Source: Pseudeuparius sepicola | Lineage: Eukaryota > Arthropoda > Insecta > Coleoptera > Anthribidae | DNA length: 64,000 nt | NCBI GenBank assembly: GCA_963920635.1 | Contig: OY987298.1 | Span: 113,636,035 to 113,700,034, forward strand | Direction of reading: 5' to 3' | Shown: one piece after another, positions 58,801 through 64,000 of the stretch | How positions within the stretch are numbered: the first letter of the stretch is position 1 | Layout: each line of letters begins with the position of its first letter | Notes under the pieces: model-generated | Databases searched by the model: none | What the model was told of the DNA's origin: nothing | What the model saw: the letters and a program-made list of their open reading frames with translations, nothing else | Position numbers and translations under genes: made by a program

Positions 58801-60718
58801 AGGGGAGGGGTAATTGCAACGTTGTCAGTTGAACACCTTTACGTCCGCACGTATTGGAACGATTTCAAGGGCCGCGCGTGTACTTTTTAGTAGCTGTTCA
58901 CCATGAAGTGGTTTTATATAGGTTAAAACTATATTAGAAATACCATCAATATTACTTGTAAGTTCCGCGACTTTAGAGGAACATTAAAGGTTCCAGAGCC
59001 GTTACTGCAACTACAAAAATTACTGGAAATTGAATGCAACTTTGAAGTAGGATTTTAGTAATGCTAGTTTGTCTCTGCAACTATAATTTGCACACCTATA
59101 AGCTTTCATTACTATCAAGTAATTCCACAAATAATTACAATGTTCCCAATACCAAAAAAGGACAAGGGAAAGTCACAAATTATGAAGTAGCTATTAGCAG
59201 TTGTTAATATGTGGCAGCTACTATAATTTTTTCGTAACAAGTAATTTCTTCTTAAAAGTCGCGGATTTAGTTCCTAGTCGTTATGTAATAGCTACATATT
59301 CAAAGTTCCGGCCTCAGTTGTGACAACTTTGGTGCTAGTTGGGATGAGTATGAGATTAGTTAATGTCGAGTTTATAACCCTAACCCAAACAGTGGTAAAG
59401 GTATGGGTATTTACACAAATGTTATTTGATAAGAAAAATGTTAAAATCCTGTATAACGTATACTTCTTTGGATAGAGTAATTAATTATTATTTTTTTATT
59501 TCACGAGTTTTACTCTAAATATAAATTTACAAACAGAGGCAGCATGAGTTTCATCTAAAACAGCTTTGGTACCCTGTATCTTAGAAACGATGGCTTTGTA
59601 TAAAAAAGTATAACTCTTACAATGTAAAAAGTCACACAACAGCGCAAAAACGAATGTGACATGTGCTACTACTAAATTAAAATTATGCAAACCTAAGCTG
59701 GGATAGGCTGTATGAAATTATATCCGTCCAGTTAACTGGAGTTGCGTACTTATCCATTTTACTGTATATTGTAAAGAAAACAGCAAATATACATGTGGGA
59801 GTAGAAACATAGAATATCCTCTAATTAAATAAACCTACATCTGCATTTCTAGCGATTCCTGACTTAATAAAAATATATTTTTCTCTTTCGTGAAAGTAGG
59901 TACTTGTGGGCCTATCTCATTAGGAACTTTTATAATTTATTTGATGCAAGAAATTGCCTATTGAGTCAATGCTACTTGTCAATACAATCTAAGACAGGCC
60001 CATAATAAGCCTTTTGAATGGGCTTTTTCACTAGGTTAAAGTTAGGTAATTTGTATGATTAAATAGATAGAACATATTCGGTACTTCGAATGACAGTAAG
60101 TCCCAATTTCCTCTGTTGTCAGAATTACGATTGACATTTCCAATATTAAAGCCAGCTGTTTGTTATCCATTCAAAATTTGAAATATGAAATTTCTCAAAA
60201 ACGTGAAAACCAGATATAGTAGCAAAGTGATTCCCCTAGAAAATTTTAATAATAGCCCCTTTCCCGGGCGCAAAAATCAGGACAAAATGTTTTTGGGTTC
60301 TATTTTCAGCATACTTCATGATGCACTTATAAAAAAATAAGTGTGAAAAAGGCCTATTTGACTTACTATTATTCTAGCATTTGATTGAACCATTTATTAA
60401 TGAAGAAATAGAAAGAGGCATAAGTGTTGTCCAATCTCATCCAAAAGAATCAAGATGATGATGGTGTTGCACCACTTCCTGTGATTATAGGTGGCGAGAT
60501 TTGACAGTTGTTCGATTCAATTTATTCACACAAATAGTGTTGAATAATGGCAACATGGCATCCAACACTGCATATTTAAAAGTACATGGTGGCAGCGCAC
60601 ATAGTTCACCTTTAAGTGCTCCTAGCTGGCCAATTTGCTGTAGCTGGCGCACGGCAACAGCATTCTTCTGTTGTGGCGATGGCATCAACGCCGTGTCTCC
60701 GCCACTGTCTGATGCCAT
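34633..60718 (-). CDS. wrd: PP2A B56 (B') regulatory subunit, well-rounded/PPP2R5-like; four coding exons
   Basis: Joined minus-strand exons 60718-60610, 52805-52606, 49112-48154 and 34840-34633 total 1,476 nt and give 491 residues plus stop, in phase at every junction. The protein is a regulatory subunit of protein phosphatase 2A: a curved HEAT-repeat solenoid that joins the scaffold and catalytic subunits and recruits LxxIxE-motif substrates. Visible hallmarks are [17 protein letters not shown] (about 42-58), [16 protein letters not shown] (60-75) and [20 protein letters not shown] (121-140). [20 protein letters not shown] (192-211) contains the substrate-pocket Arg/Tyr residues, and [19 protein letters not shown] follows. 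The C-terminus is charged. Length is normal for short isoforms. Residue choices ([24 protein letters not shown]) favour the gamma/delta type, fly wrd, over wdb; that choice is by eye. Confidence 0.9.
35458..36297. mobile_element. CAGTGTCC-ended palindromic element in B56 intron 3 region downstream side
   Basis: The ends CAGTGT.CC and TTGAGTTCAC(A/G)TAAGGTGTAAATAACAA are inverted, with TA on both sides (35456-35457 and 36298-36299). Arms are about 250-400 bp with several internal mirrored blocks: CTTGTTCAGAATGAAAA, GTTATTAAG and GGCCTA. These blocks are shared with 9877-10615. It lies in intron 3 of the B56 gene and is non-coding. Confidence 0.7.
36298..38755. other. Intron 3 DNA, mostly unrecognised
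   Basis: A poly-C run sits at 36486-36497. A GC-rich block at about 37070-37240 ends in AGCCGCGTCCAGACCAGCC (inverse of its right edge), resembling the TTAA element ends at 6423 but without a partner. TACAGGGTGTTCG starts near 37850 and an inverse ACGGGGTGTTTCC near 37442, possibly remnants of one element. The frame at 38218-38631 is not recognised. Confidence 0.4.
38756..38979 (+). pseudogene. THAP-like zinc-finger exon (degenerate)
   Basis: The frame reads [20 protein letters not shown] and then [20 protein letters not shown], which resembles the conserved F-P-x-D-x-x-x-R-x-x-W core of the THAP DNA-binding domain. The expected Cys-His pair after it is degraded to VVKKHS. It is bounded by acceptor-like TTTTAG and a good donor AAG|GTAAGT, so it looks like an exon. 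THAP exons are found both in host genes and in P-element-type transposons. It lies antisense inside B56 intron 3. Confidence 0.35.
39259..39393 (+). pseudogene. Short basic coiled-coil ORF, possibly the THAP partner exon
   Basis: ATG opens 44 codons, including [20 protein letters not shown], a heptad-like basic helix of the kind that follows the THAP domain in THAP proteins and P-element-like transposases. It lies about 280 bp downstream of the THAP-like exon on the same strand. No later transposase domain was found. The assignment rests on this short similarity and position. Confidence 0.3.
39617..40957. repeat. Large foldback: ~220-bp arms around ~900 bp
   Basis: 39617-39836 (TTTTTGAGATATGACATAGA...TCCATGGAATATTTTCATAA-like) is matched inversely by 40736-40957 (GGAATATTCCATGG... 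ATGTCATATCTCAAAAATCA). The middle contains GTCGCTCGTACCGGCG and, at 40180-40300, a segment also present inversely at 53290-53385 (GAAGACAAAATAATAGTAAT against ATTACTATTAGTTTGTCTTC) followed by (ATT)n. The right side continues to a TACAGGGTGAG-type end at about 41250. Exact element limits are unclear. Confidence 0.55.
41260..43177. other. Intron 3 DNA with tandem and partial repeats
   Basis: ACATCCTGTATA near 41718 looks like one end of a TACAGGATGT-type element. A GC-rich block lies at 42000-42130, with a 57-bp tandem array at 42240-42405. CACCCTGTGG lies near 42752. No gene was recognised. Confidence 0.4.
42240..42405. repeat. Tandem array, ~57-bp unit, three copies
   Basis: The phrase GATAATAGGTGGCGCC followed by TTGTGAAT, CGATCATAGATCTCCGTTAG and TTTTAGATTTT repeats three times with periods of 57 and 56 bases; the third copy lacks CCGATCAT. 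Recent tandem duplication. Confidence 0.85.
43214..45355 (+). mobile_element. Jockey-like non-LTR retrotransposon, 5'-truncated
   Basis: It is inserted in the CTGGACC element with a perfect target duplication ACCCGAG (43207-43213 and 45356-45362). The 3' end is an A-rich tail (AAAAAACGAAAAAAAAAAACG) preceded by about 280 bp of 3' UTR that holds mirrored AATTAATTAATTAAT runs at 45130-45175. The 5' truncation falls in the linker of ORF2. This is the youngest-looking retroelement in the window. Confidence 0.85.
43634..45073 (+). pseudogene. Jockey-like reverse transcriptase (long ORF2 fragment)
   Basis: An uninterrupted frame of 479 codons, open from further upstream (about 43330), carries the full RT domain. 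Motifs in order are [60 protein letters not shown] (first Asp), [20 protein letters not shown] and DADDTAIL, where the usual Phe/Tyr/Ala-x before the catalytic DD pair is altered to D-A. The thumb motif [17 protein letters not shown] and the C-terminal HNDLNIPTV region typical of jockey elements follow. A stop sits near 43320 before the frame, and the endonuclease is missing, so it cannot move itself. The long intact frame suggests recent insertion. Confidence 0.85.
46219..46470. other. Short intron stretch
   Basis: Between the CTGGACC element and the gypsy remnant. No recognisable feature beyond the 7-bp target duplication at its start. Confidence 0.4.
46470..47775 (-). pseudogene. Ty3/gypsy pol remnant (RT and RNase H)
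   Basis: Three minus-strand frames, read from 47775 downward, carry parts of a gypsy-type polyprotein. The RT start is [20 protein letters not shown], then LDLSGYWQ and [11 protein letters not shown]. The catalytic box is YLDVIII, where the second Asp of the usual YLDD is changed. Past a frameshift come an [18 protein letters not shown] connection and the RNase H core with [33 protein letters not shown] and [10 protein letters not shown]. Stops and shifts (a stop near 47675, shifts near 47190 and 46735) and the altered active site make it dead. No LTRs were identified. Confidence 0.85.
48154..49112 (-). CDS. wrd: B56 gene, coding exon 3 (HEAT-repeat core)
   Basis: The acceptor TTTTGCAG precedes TTT (Phe104). 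The donor AA|GTAAGA follows, and TAA in the donor itself would end the frame, confirming that the splice is needed. It encodes residues 104-422 plus two bases of codon 423, with the conserved HEAT core in one large exon. The motifs include [58 protein letters not shown] and [12 protein letters not shown]. No frameshifts. Confidence 0.95.
49159..52385 (+). mobile_element. ATGGGGAACTT-ended TIR element, copy B, filling B56 intron 2
   Basis: The left end ATGGGGAACTTTCAC and right end AAGTTCCCCAT are inverted; the interior is the inverse of copy A (24744-27510). It ends 46 bp from the acceptor of exon 3 and about 220 bp from the donor of exon 2, so it makes up nearly the whole intron. It keeps the intact target GTGACGTCAAAACCATTCCC-like sequence that is interrupted in copy A. 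A 1,885-bp foldback element is inserted in it at a TA. No transposase. Confidence 0.75.
49889..51773. mobile_element. 1,885-bp foldback element with ~20-bp repeat arrays, TA-flanked
   Basis: The ends CACCTTTTCCA(C/T)ATGTAATTCAG are inverted. TA lies on both sides (49887-49888 and 51774-51775), and copy A lacks the insert, reading GGACTAGTAATTC. Each arm begins with about 18 copies of a 19-21 bp unit built on TGTAATTCAGA plus a variable GTCA/ATCA spacer (49900-50265, inverted at 51395-51760). The arms continue as unique inverted sequence (50270-50705 against 50955-51375, with CCAGGAGGTTATCTCCAAAA and CACCCTGCAGAATGAAAC). The unpaired loop is about 250 bp. No protein. Confidence 0.85.
52606..52805 (-). 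CDS. wrd: B56 gene, coding exon 2
   Basis: The acceptor TTTATTTCAG and donor ATG|GTGAGT bound a 200-nt exon. It encodes residues 38-103 after completing the Asp37 codon: [40 protein letters not shown] and [14 protein letters not shown]. This is the start of the conserved HEAT solenoid of B56 subunits and is nearly identical to animal gamma/delta isoforms. Confidence 0.95.
52870..53240. repeat. Repeated segments in B56 intron 1
   Basis: A phrase ACTTCTCA(T/C)GGCTATAG repeats at about 52930 and 52979. A GTAGATGGCGC(C/T)...TCAACAATGT.TTTTGCATTGTATTTTGTC unit repeats at about 53012 and 53151. The region reads as two diverged copies of a 140-bp unit. Non-coding. Confidence 0.55.
53598..53708. repeat. 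~110-bp palindrome (MITE-like)
   Basis: GGTATAACATAATGGATACC..CACGAATCTTGATCCCTG is mirrored by CAGGGATCGTTATTCGTG..ATATCCACTATAGGTAACC. Small inverted repeat with TAT(A)-type flanks; no ORF. Confidence 0.55.
53939..54012 (-). tRNA. tRNA-like sequence, probably pseudogene or SINE head
   Basis: On the minus strand a box-A-like TAGTTTAGTTGG and a perfect box-B-like GGTTTGAATCC are spaced as in a tRNA. The T-arm CCAGG-TTTGAAT-CCTGG pairs perfectly. The acceptor arm (GCTCCGG with CTGGAAT) pairs only in part, and no clean anticodon stem can be drawn. A run of ten T follows about 5 bases downstream, a good Pol III terminator. Best read as a degenerate tRNA or tRNA-derived SINE fragment, not a working tRNA gene. 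Confidence 0.4.
54130..55905. other. Intron 1 DNA, mostly unrecognised
   Basis: The phrase CCCCCAAAAAAATCGAGAAATAAGAAATAAC (about 54860) has a relative at 58345, suggesting an old dispersed repeat. The right end TGAATCACCCTGTA near 55890, with GGTGCTCAACATGGGGATCTT just inside it, matches the end of the element near 41250 (GATGCCCACTATGGGGATCT), so both belong to one TACAGGGTGA family. No gene seen. Confidence 0.4.
55905..57252 (-). mobile_element. CTGGACC-type TIR element, copy 4 (partial), with non-LTR insert
   Basis: AGAATTCTCGCTTTTCAACT..GTTGAACAGATCAT at 55910-55938 and CCATAATTCCAAAATAGTG...CATGCTCGAGTCTTTAATAGTGTCAGTCCAG at 56880-57252 are the two parts of one copy in the same orientation as copies 1 and 2. 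One end is lost. It lies in B56 intron 1. Confidence 0.65.
55938..56879 (+). pseudogene. Non-LTR retrotransposon fragment (RT end and C-terminus)
   Basis: The plus strand starts in ILGVPQGSV, skips by deletion to the catalytic region ([12 protein letters not shown], in place of the usual FADD), then [10 protein letters not shown] and, after shifts, a C-terminal [17 protein letters not shown] motif found at the end of many CR1/Jockey-group ORF2 proteins. The 3' tail is (ACTTT)n at about 56862-56880. Deletion, substituted active-site Asp and frameshifts make it dead. It is inserted in copy 4 at CAGATCAT. Confidence 0.75.
57253..60609. other. B56 intron 1, remaining DNA
   Basis: No retroelement or long TIR pair was recognised. 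The plus-strand frame 58223-58708 (161 codons, basic, with a hydrophobic N-terminus) and its overlapping minus-strand frame 58288-58644 are both open. Neither shows a domain, and the region resembles 54840-54880 in part, so coincidental openness in a relatively GC-rich repeat is likelier than a gene. Confidence 0.4.
60610..60718 (-). CDS. wrd: B56 gene, coding exon 1 (N-terminus)
   Basis: The ATG at 60718 opens [20 protein letters not shown] and runs to LGALK, where the donor AAAG|GTGAAC lies one base into the next codon. Joined to exon 2 this gives [16 protein letters not shown], matching the LPALKD-type segment just before the conserved core in animal B56 proteins, which supports the exon strongly. 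The frame is open upstream to a stop near 60909 without another ATG. A CAG acceptor-like sequence at 60791 could bring in an upstream exon, in which case the protein would be longer (VASASVDSLKATLQ...). Confidence 0.8.
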
Positions 60719-60790
60719 CGCCGAGCATGTAATGGCCGGGTCGAGCTTCTGCAGAGTCGCCTTCAGCGAGTCCACACTGGCAGATGCCAC

Positions 60791-62206
60791 CTGCAGGGGA
60801 GGTTTCAGAAACCGGCTTGTTGAATTATTATCGGTGTGCGAATAGATGGCTGCGGCAGTTCGGAGAGTATTATTGGTGTGGGTTTTTACTCGATTGGTCT
60901 GTCTCTCTTAAATGAGACACAGTTTAAATCTTTTGCTCTAGATTGCTTTTAGGTTGTAGCAGAAAATAATATCTGACGAAAACGATGATTTGCGGACAAC
61001 AATATGAACTAAATTAACAATCTCCAATTATTTATAAGCAAAGAATGTAGGTACCTTCTCTTGACCAAGTTTAAGTCACCCATTTTGGATAAAGTACATA
61101 CAGGCTACAGTGGTAGATAATGTCACAATCAGAGAATGATTCATGACTGGGAATAGGCATCTTTAATCATTCTTGTAGCAGGGGTCGTCAGAAGCCAGGA
61201 AAATATAGGTAGTACTCTATCTCAAATAGCACCCATGTTCTGATAACAGATTTTCAAAAATCTAATATTTTTTTCCAATATGATGCCAACTTTCCAGAAT
61301 ATAACGCTGATTTTATTTATACACATAAAACTCTTATTCGCGGATACCAAAAGCAGATGATGCTGAAATTACAAATTATCCACTATTGACGGTCGCCCCA
61401 CACCTGACACCAAAAGAACCACCGTCACCTTTAACCCACTCCAGCGATTCCACCTCAATTCATATAGATCTGCAAATTAAGCAATAGTCATACCTGGCGA
61501 AGACAAAGGCAAAATAAGTTACGGTAATTATGAAAGATTATTTCTATTGTTAAGCTTCGATAATGCTTATCAATCATTTGATTTTACACAAACAATGGAA
61601 ACACGACAACATGTAAAGGCTAATTCAACCTTTTTTTCGTGTAATTTGTAGCGCCAAAAACTAATAGCTAAAGTTCACTCTTTCCTTTAGAGTCTGAGTA
61701 CGTTTTAGAAACTATATACTTCTATGTCATCAGCCACTTGTTCAAATTTAAAAATATCCAATGTACCAGCTACTTTTGCTGCTGTTTAACGACTTCACTT
61801 CCACACTATTATTATAAATATAATTGCCATCCCCCCACCTGAGACCAAAATAACAATCGCCACAATAATTAAAAATATACACAAAAGAGTTCCATAGGAA
61901 TTAACTGTAACGAAGTTACCGCATTTTTGGCTTAATTACTCCGACATACACTTTGCCACCAAACGTTCGTTTTTTTGCCAAGATTTTGTTAATTTAGACC
62001 AAGTGTTAAAAAGAATAAAATTGGTCCCACACAAGAAACGACAAAATCTATCTGCAAAAAAGAAAGAAGGAATTTCATGAAATATAGATCAGAAGAAATA
62101 ATACACGAGATGAGTTAAGTAGATGAGATATGCCTACATTATAATGTACGTATAATGAGAAAGTTTTCTTTAATAGATACCTAAAATAAGGATGTGTCAC
62201 TTCATA
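60791..62206. other. Upstream of the B56 start: 5' UTR/promoter candidates, unresolved
   Basis: No transcription start or core promoter element can be fixed from sequence. There is no other gene. This is the place to look for the promoter if 60610-60790 is the first exon. Confidence 0.35.
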
Positions 62207-63398
62207 TACAGGGTGAGTCGAAGTTAAACCGCCATACTCAAAATTTGAGTAGTATTTTTAAAAATAAATGGGGTTCTTCATATAACATTTTGTCCAAAAA
62301 CGCTTCGTTTTCGACATACAGGGCGTCAAAGTTTTCTTTTAAAAACAGAAAAAAAAATAGTATTTTCGGTTCCATTTATGCTATCGAGTTGAAAATTGGT
62401 ACTTTTATGTTTTCTGGGACGTCGATTATGAATTTTCTATCAACTTTCTTCTAGCCACTAGAGGGCGTTGGCTACGTCGTTACTTTCGAACAAAAGTGTT
62501 TAAAACTTTTTTGTCGTTGAAAAATCTGCATTTTAGACAGCGGAATATTAAATTACATTCGATTTTGAACAAAAAATGTCTCTTGTAAAAATACGAAAAA
62601 TTTAACCGTTTTCATGAAAAACGCAATTTTGTGTCGTGGTGCGCGTGAATTCGAAAAAAATTAAAATTTCGTAGTAGGCTGAGAAATGGGATTTATTCAT
62701 TTGGCATTCTTTATTTACAGTAGGTATTGTCCTAAATTAACAATTTTGTGAAATTAGCAATAAAAAGAACTTTAACCAAGACAACTTTATTATAATTTTT
62801 TCGTTATGTTTTTGCTAATAAAGTTGTCTTGGTTAAAGTTCATTTTATTACTAATTTCACAAAAATTGTTAATTTAGGACAATACCTACTGTAAATAAAG
62901 AATTCCAAATGAATAAATCCCATTTCTCTGCCTACTACGAAATTTTAATTTTTTATAATTCACGCGCACCGCGACACAAAATTGCGTTTTTCATGAAAAC
63001 GGTTAAGGTTTTCGTATTTTTACAAGAGACATTTTTTGTTCAAAATCGAATGTAATTTGATATTCCGCTGTCTAAAATGCATTTTTCAACGACAAAAAAG
63101 TTTAAAACACTTTTGTTCGAAAGTAACGACGTAGCCAACGCCCTCTAGCGGCTAGAAGAAAGTTGATAGAAAATTCATAATCTCCGTCCCAGAAAACATA
63201 AAAGTACCAATTTTCAATTCGATCGCATAAATGGAACCGAAAATACTAATTTTTTTCTGTTTTTAAAAGAAAACTTTGACGCCCTGCATGTCGAAAACGA
63301 AGCGTTTTGGGACAAAATGTTATATGAAGAACCCCATTTATTTTTAAAAATACTACTCAAATTTTGAGTATGGCGGTTTAACTTCGACTCACCCGGTA
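62207..63398. mobile_element. 1.19-kb near-perfect palindrome, TACAGGGTGAGTCG ends, TA-flanked
   Basis: Left TACAGGGTGAGTCGAAGTTA and right TAACTTCGACTCACCCGGTA are the inverted ends. TA flanks both sides (62205-62206 and 63399-63400). Arms of about 570 bp match almost throughout, including GCCACTAGAGGGCGTTGGCT against AGCCAACGCCCTCTAGCGGC. They meet around a loop of about 40 bp near 62795-62825 between AACTTTAACCAAGACAACTT and its inverse. No protein. Non-autonomous foldback, presumably mobilised by a TA-specific transposase. Confidence 0.85.
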
Positions 63399-63619
63399 TA
63401 CTAATATTCTATTCAAAGAACAAAAAGGGAAATTTTATTTGAGTGATAAGTTGGTAGGTGGTAGATAGGTAAGTAGGTAGGTACTCATAACTAAAAAAAT
63501 AGTTGCGACACTTGTGCCCGCAAATAATTGAATGCCTACTTATTTTCTCTTTGAGAAGCAGTCCTTATTCTCTAAATATAGGAAGCTCTTTTTCCTATAA
63601 TTTTAATATTTTTTAATAC

Positions 63620-64000
63620 AGGATGTCCCAGGTTTATTGATCAGGACTTTGACATTTTGTAGAAAAATTCATTCTAAGGTGGGTTTCTCTTATAAACATA
63701 GGTCCTAAAGTACTACATTTCTGAGATACAGGGCGTTAAAATGACCTAAAAACCAAAGTTTTATTTATTTATTTCCGAACTGTACAAGATAATCAAACCA
63801 AATTTGGCACACAAGACACATGGTTGGAGGGTCATAAGTCTGAATAATATGAAGTTTTTAAACAAACCAGTGGCACAGATATGGGTAATCGATACTACTA
63901 AGTTGATAACAAAAGAAGTACGGCCTTGGATCAAATCATACAAATACCATTCTTGGATAGAGCATCATATCCTGAACAAAAAGTGTCTCTTGATATTTTT
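63620..64000 (+). repeat. Start of another TACAGGATGTCCC element, cut by the window
   Basis: TACAGGATGTCCCAGGTTTA at 63618 and an internal ATACAGGGCGTTAAAATGAC near 63726 have the layout of the other TACAGGG elements (outer end, then a second end-like motif about 110 bp in). The right end lies beyond the window. Confidence 0.45.

Noticed and set aside
1..64000. A hidden novel multi-gene system
   Set aside because: Apart from the B56 gene, all recognisable coding traces belong to transposons or are short and unsupported; no gene cluster is present.

Overview
This is a eukaryotic, AT-rich, intron-bearing nuclear genome window, most likely from an insect with a large, transposon-crowded genome. 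The evidence is one spliced protein-coding gene with multi-kilobase introns, jockey/CR1-type non-LTR retrotransposons, a Ty3/gypsy pol remnant, hAT, PIF/Harbinger, Tc1/mariner-like and many non-autonomous TIR or foldback elements. There is no operon structure and no CRISPR. The order cannot be told from the sequence alone (a beetle or hemipteran would fit).

Only one gene is clearly host and intact: a PP2A B56 (B') regulatory subunit on the minus strand, closest by eye to the gamma/delta (fly well-rounded) type. Four coding exons at 60610-60718, 52606-52805, 48154-49112 and 34633-34840 join in phase across canonical GT-AG introns into a 491-residue protein. Its introns are 7.8, 3.5 and 13.3 kb and consist largely of mobile DNA. 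In intron 2 nearly everything (49159-52385) is one TIR element with a foldback element inside it, leaving about 270 bp of original intron.

Layout. 1-6.4 kb: small TIR/foldback repeats. 6.4-7.9 kb: a TTAA-flanked element with a second TTAA-flanked, piggyBac-like element inside it. 8.2-10.9 kb: four-deep nest of a CTGGACC-ended TIR family and two palindromes. 11-17.5 kb: AT-rich intergenic DNA and a non-LTR fragment. 17.6-19.6 kb: a TA-flanked foldback and a hAT element with perfect 8-bp target duplication. 20-24.7 kb: another CTGGACC element broken up by a non-LTR copy, a foldback and a CpG-rich repeat. 24.7-27.5 kb: ATGGGGAACTT-ended element split by a non-LTR copy. 28.6-29.9 kb: hAT with a nested TA element. 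30.2-31.3 kb: transposase remnant. 31.3-33.3 kb: repeat split by a small MITE and by a Harbinger element that is itself split. 33.9-34.4 kb: a second hAT. 34.6-60.7 kb: the B56 gene with further retroelements. 62.2-63.4 kb: a nearly perfect 1.2 kb palindrome.

The most unusual objects are the 1,885-bp TA-flanked foldback at 49889-51773, whose arms carry about eighteen copies of a 19-21 bp unit, the 1.2 kb palindrome at 62207-63398, and a large family of TA-flanked, TACAGGGTG-ended palindromic elements. For several insertions the window also holds a related unoccupied copy of the host repeat, so boundaries and target duplications can be read directly. I found no credible sign of a new defence or metabolic system.
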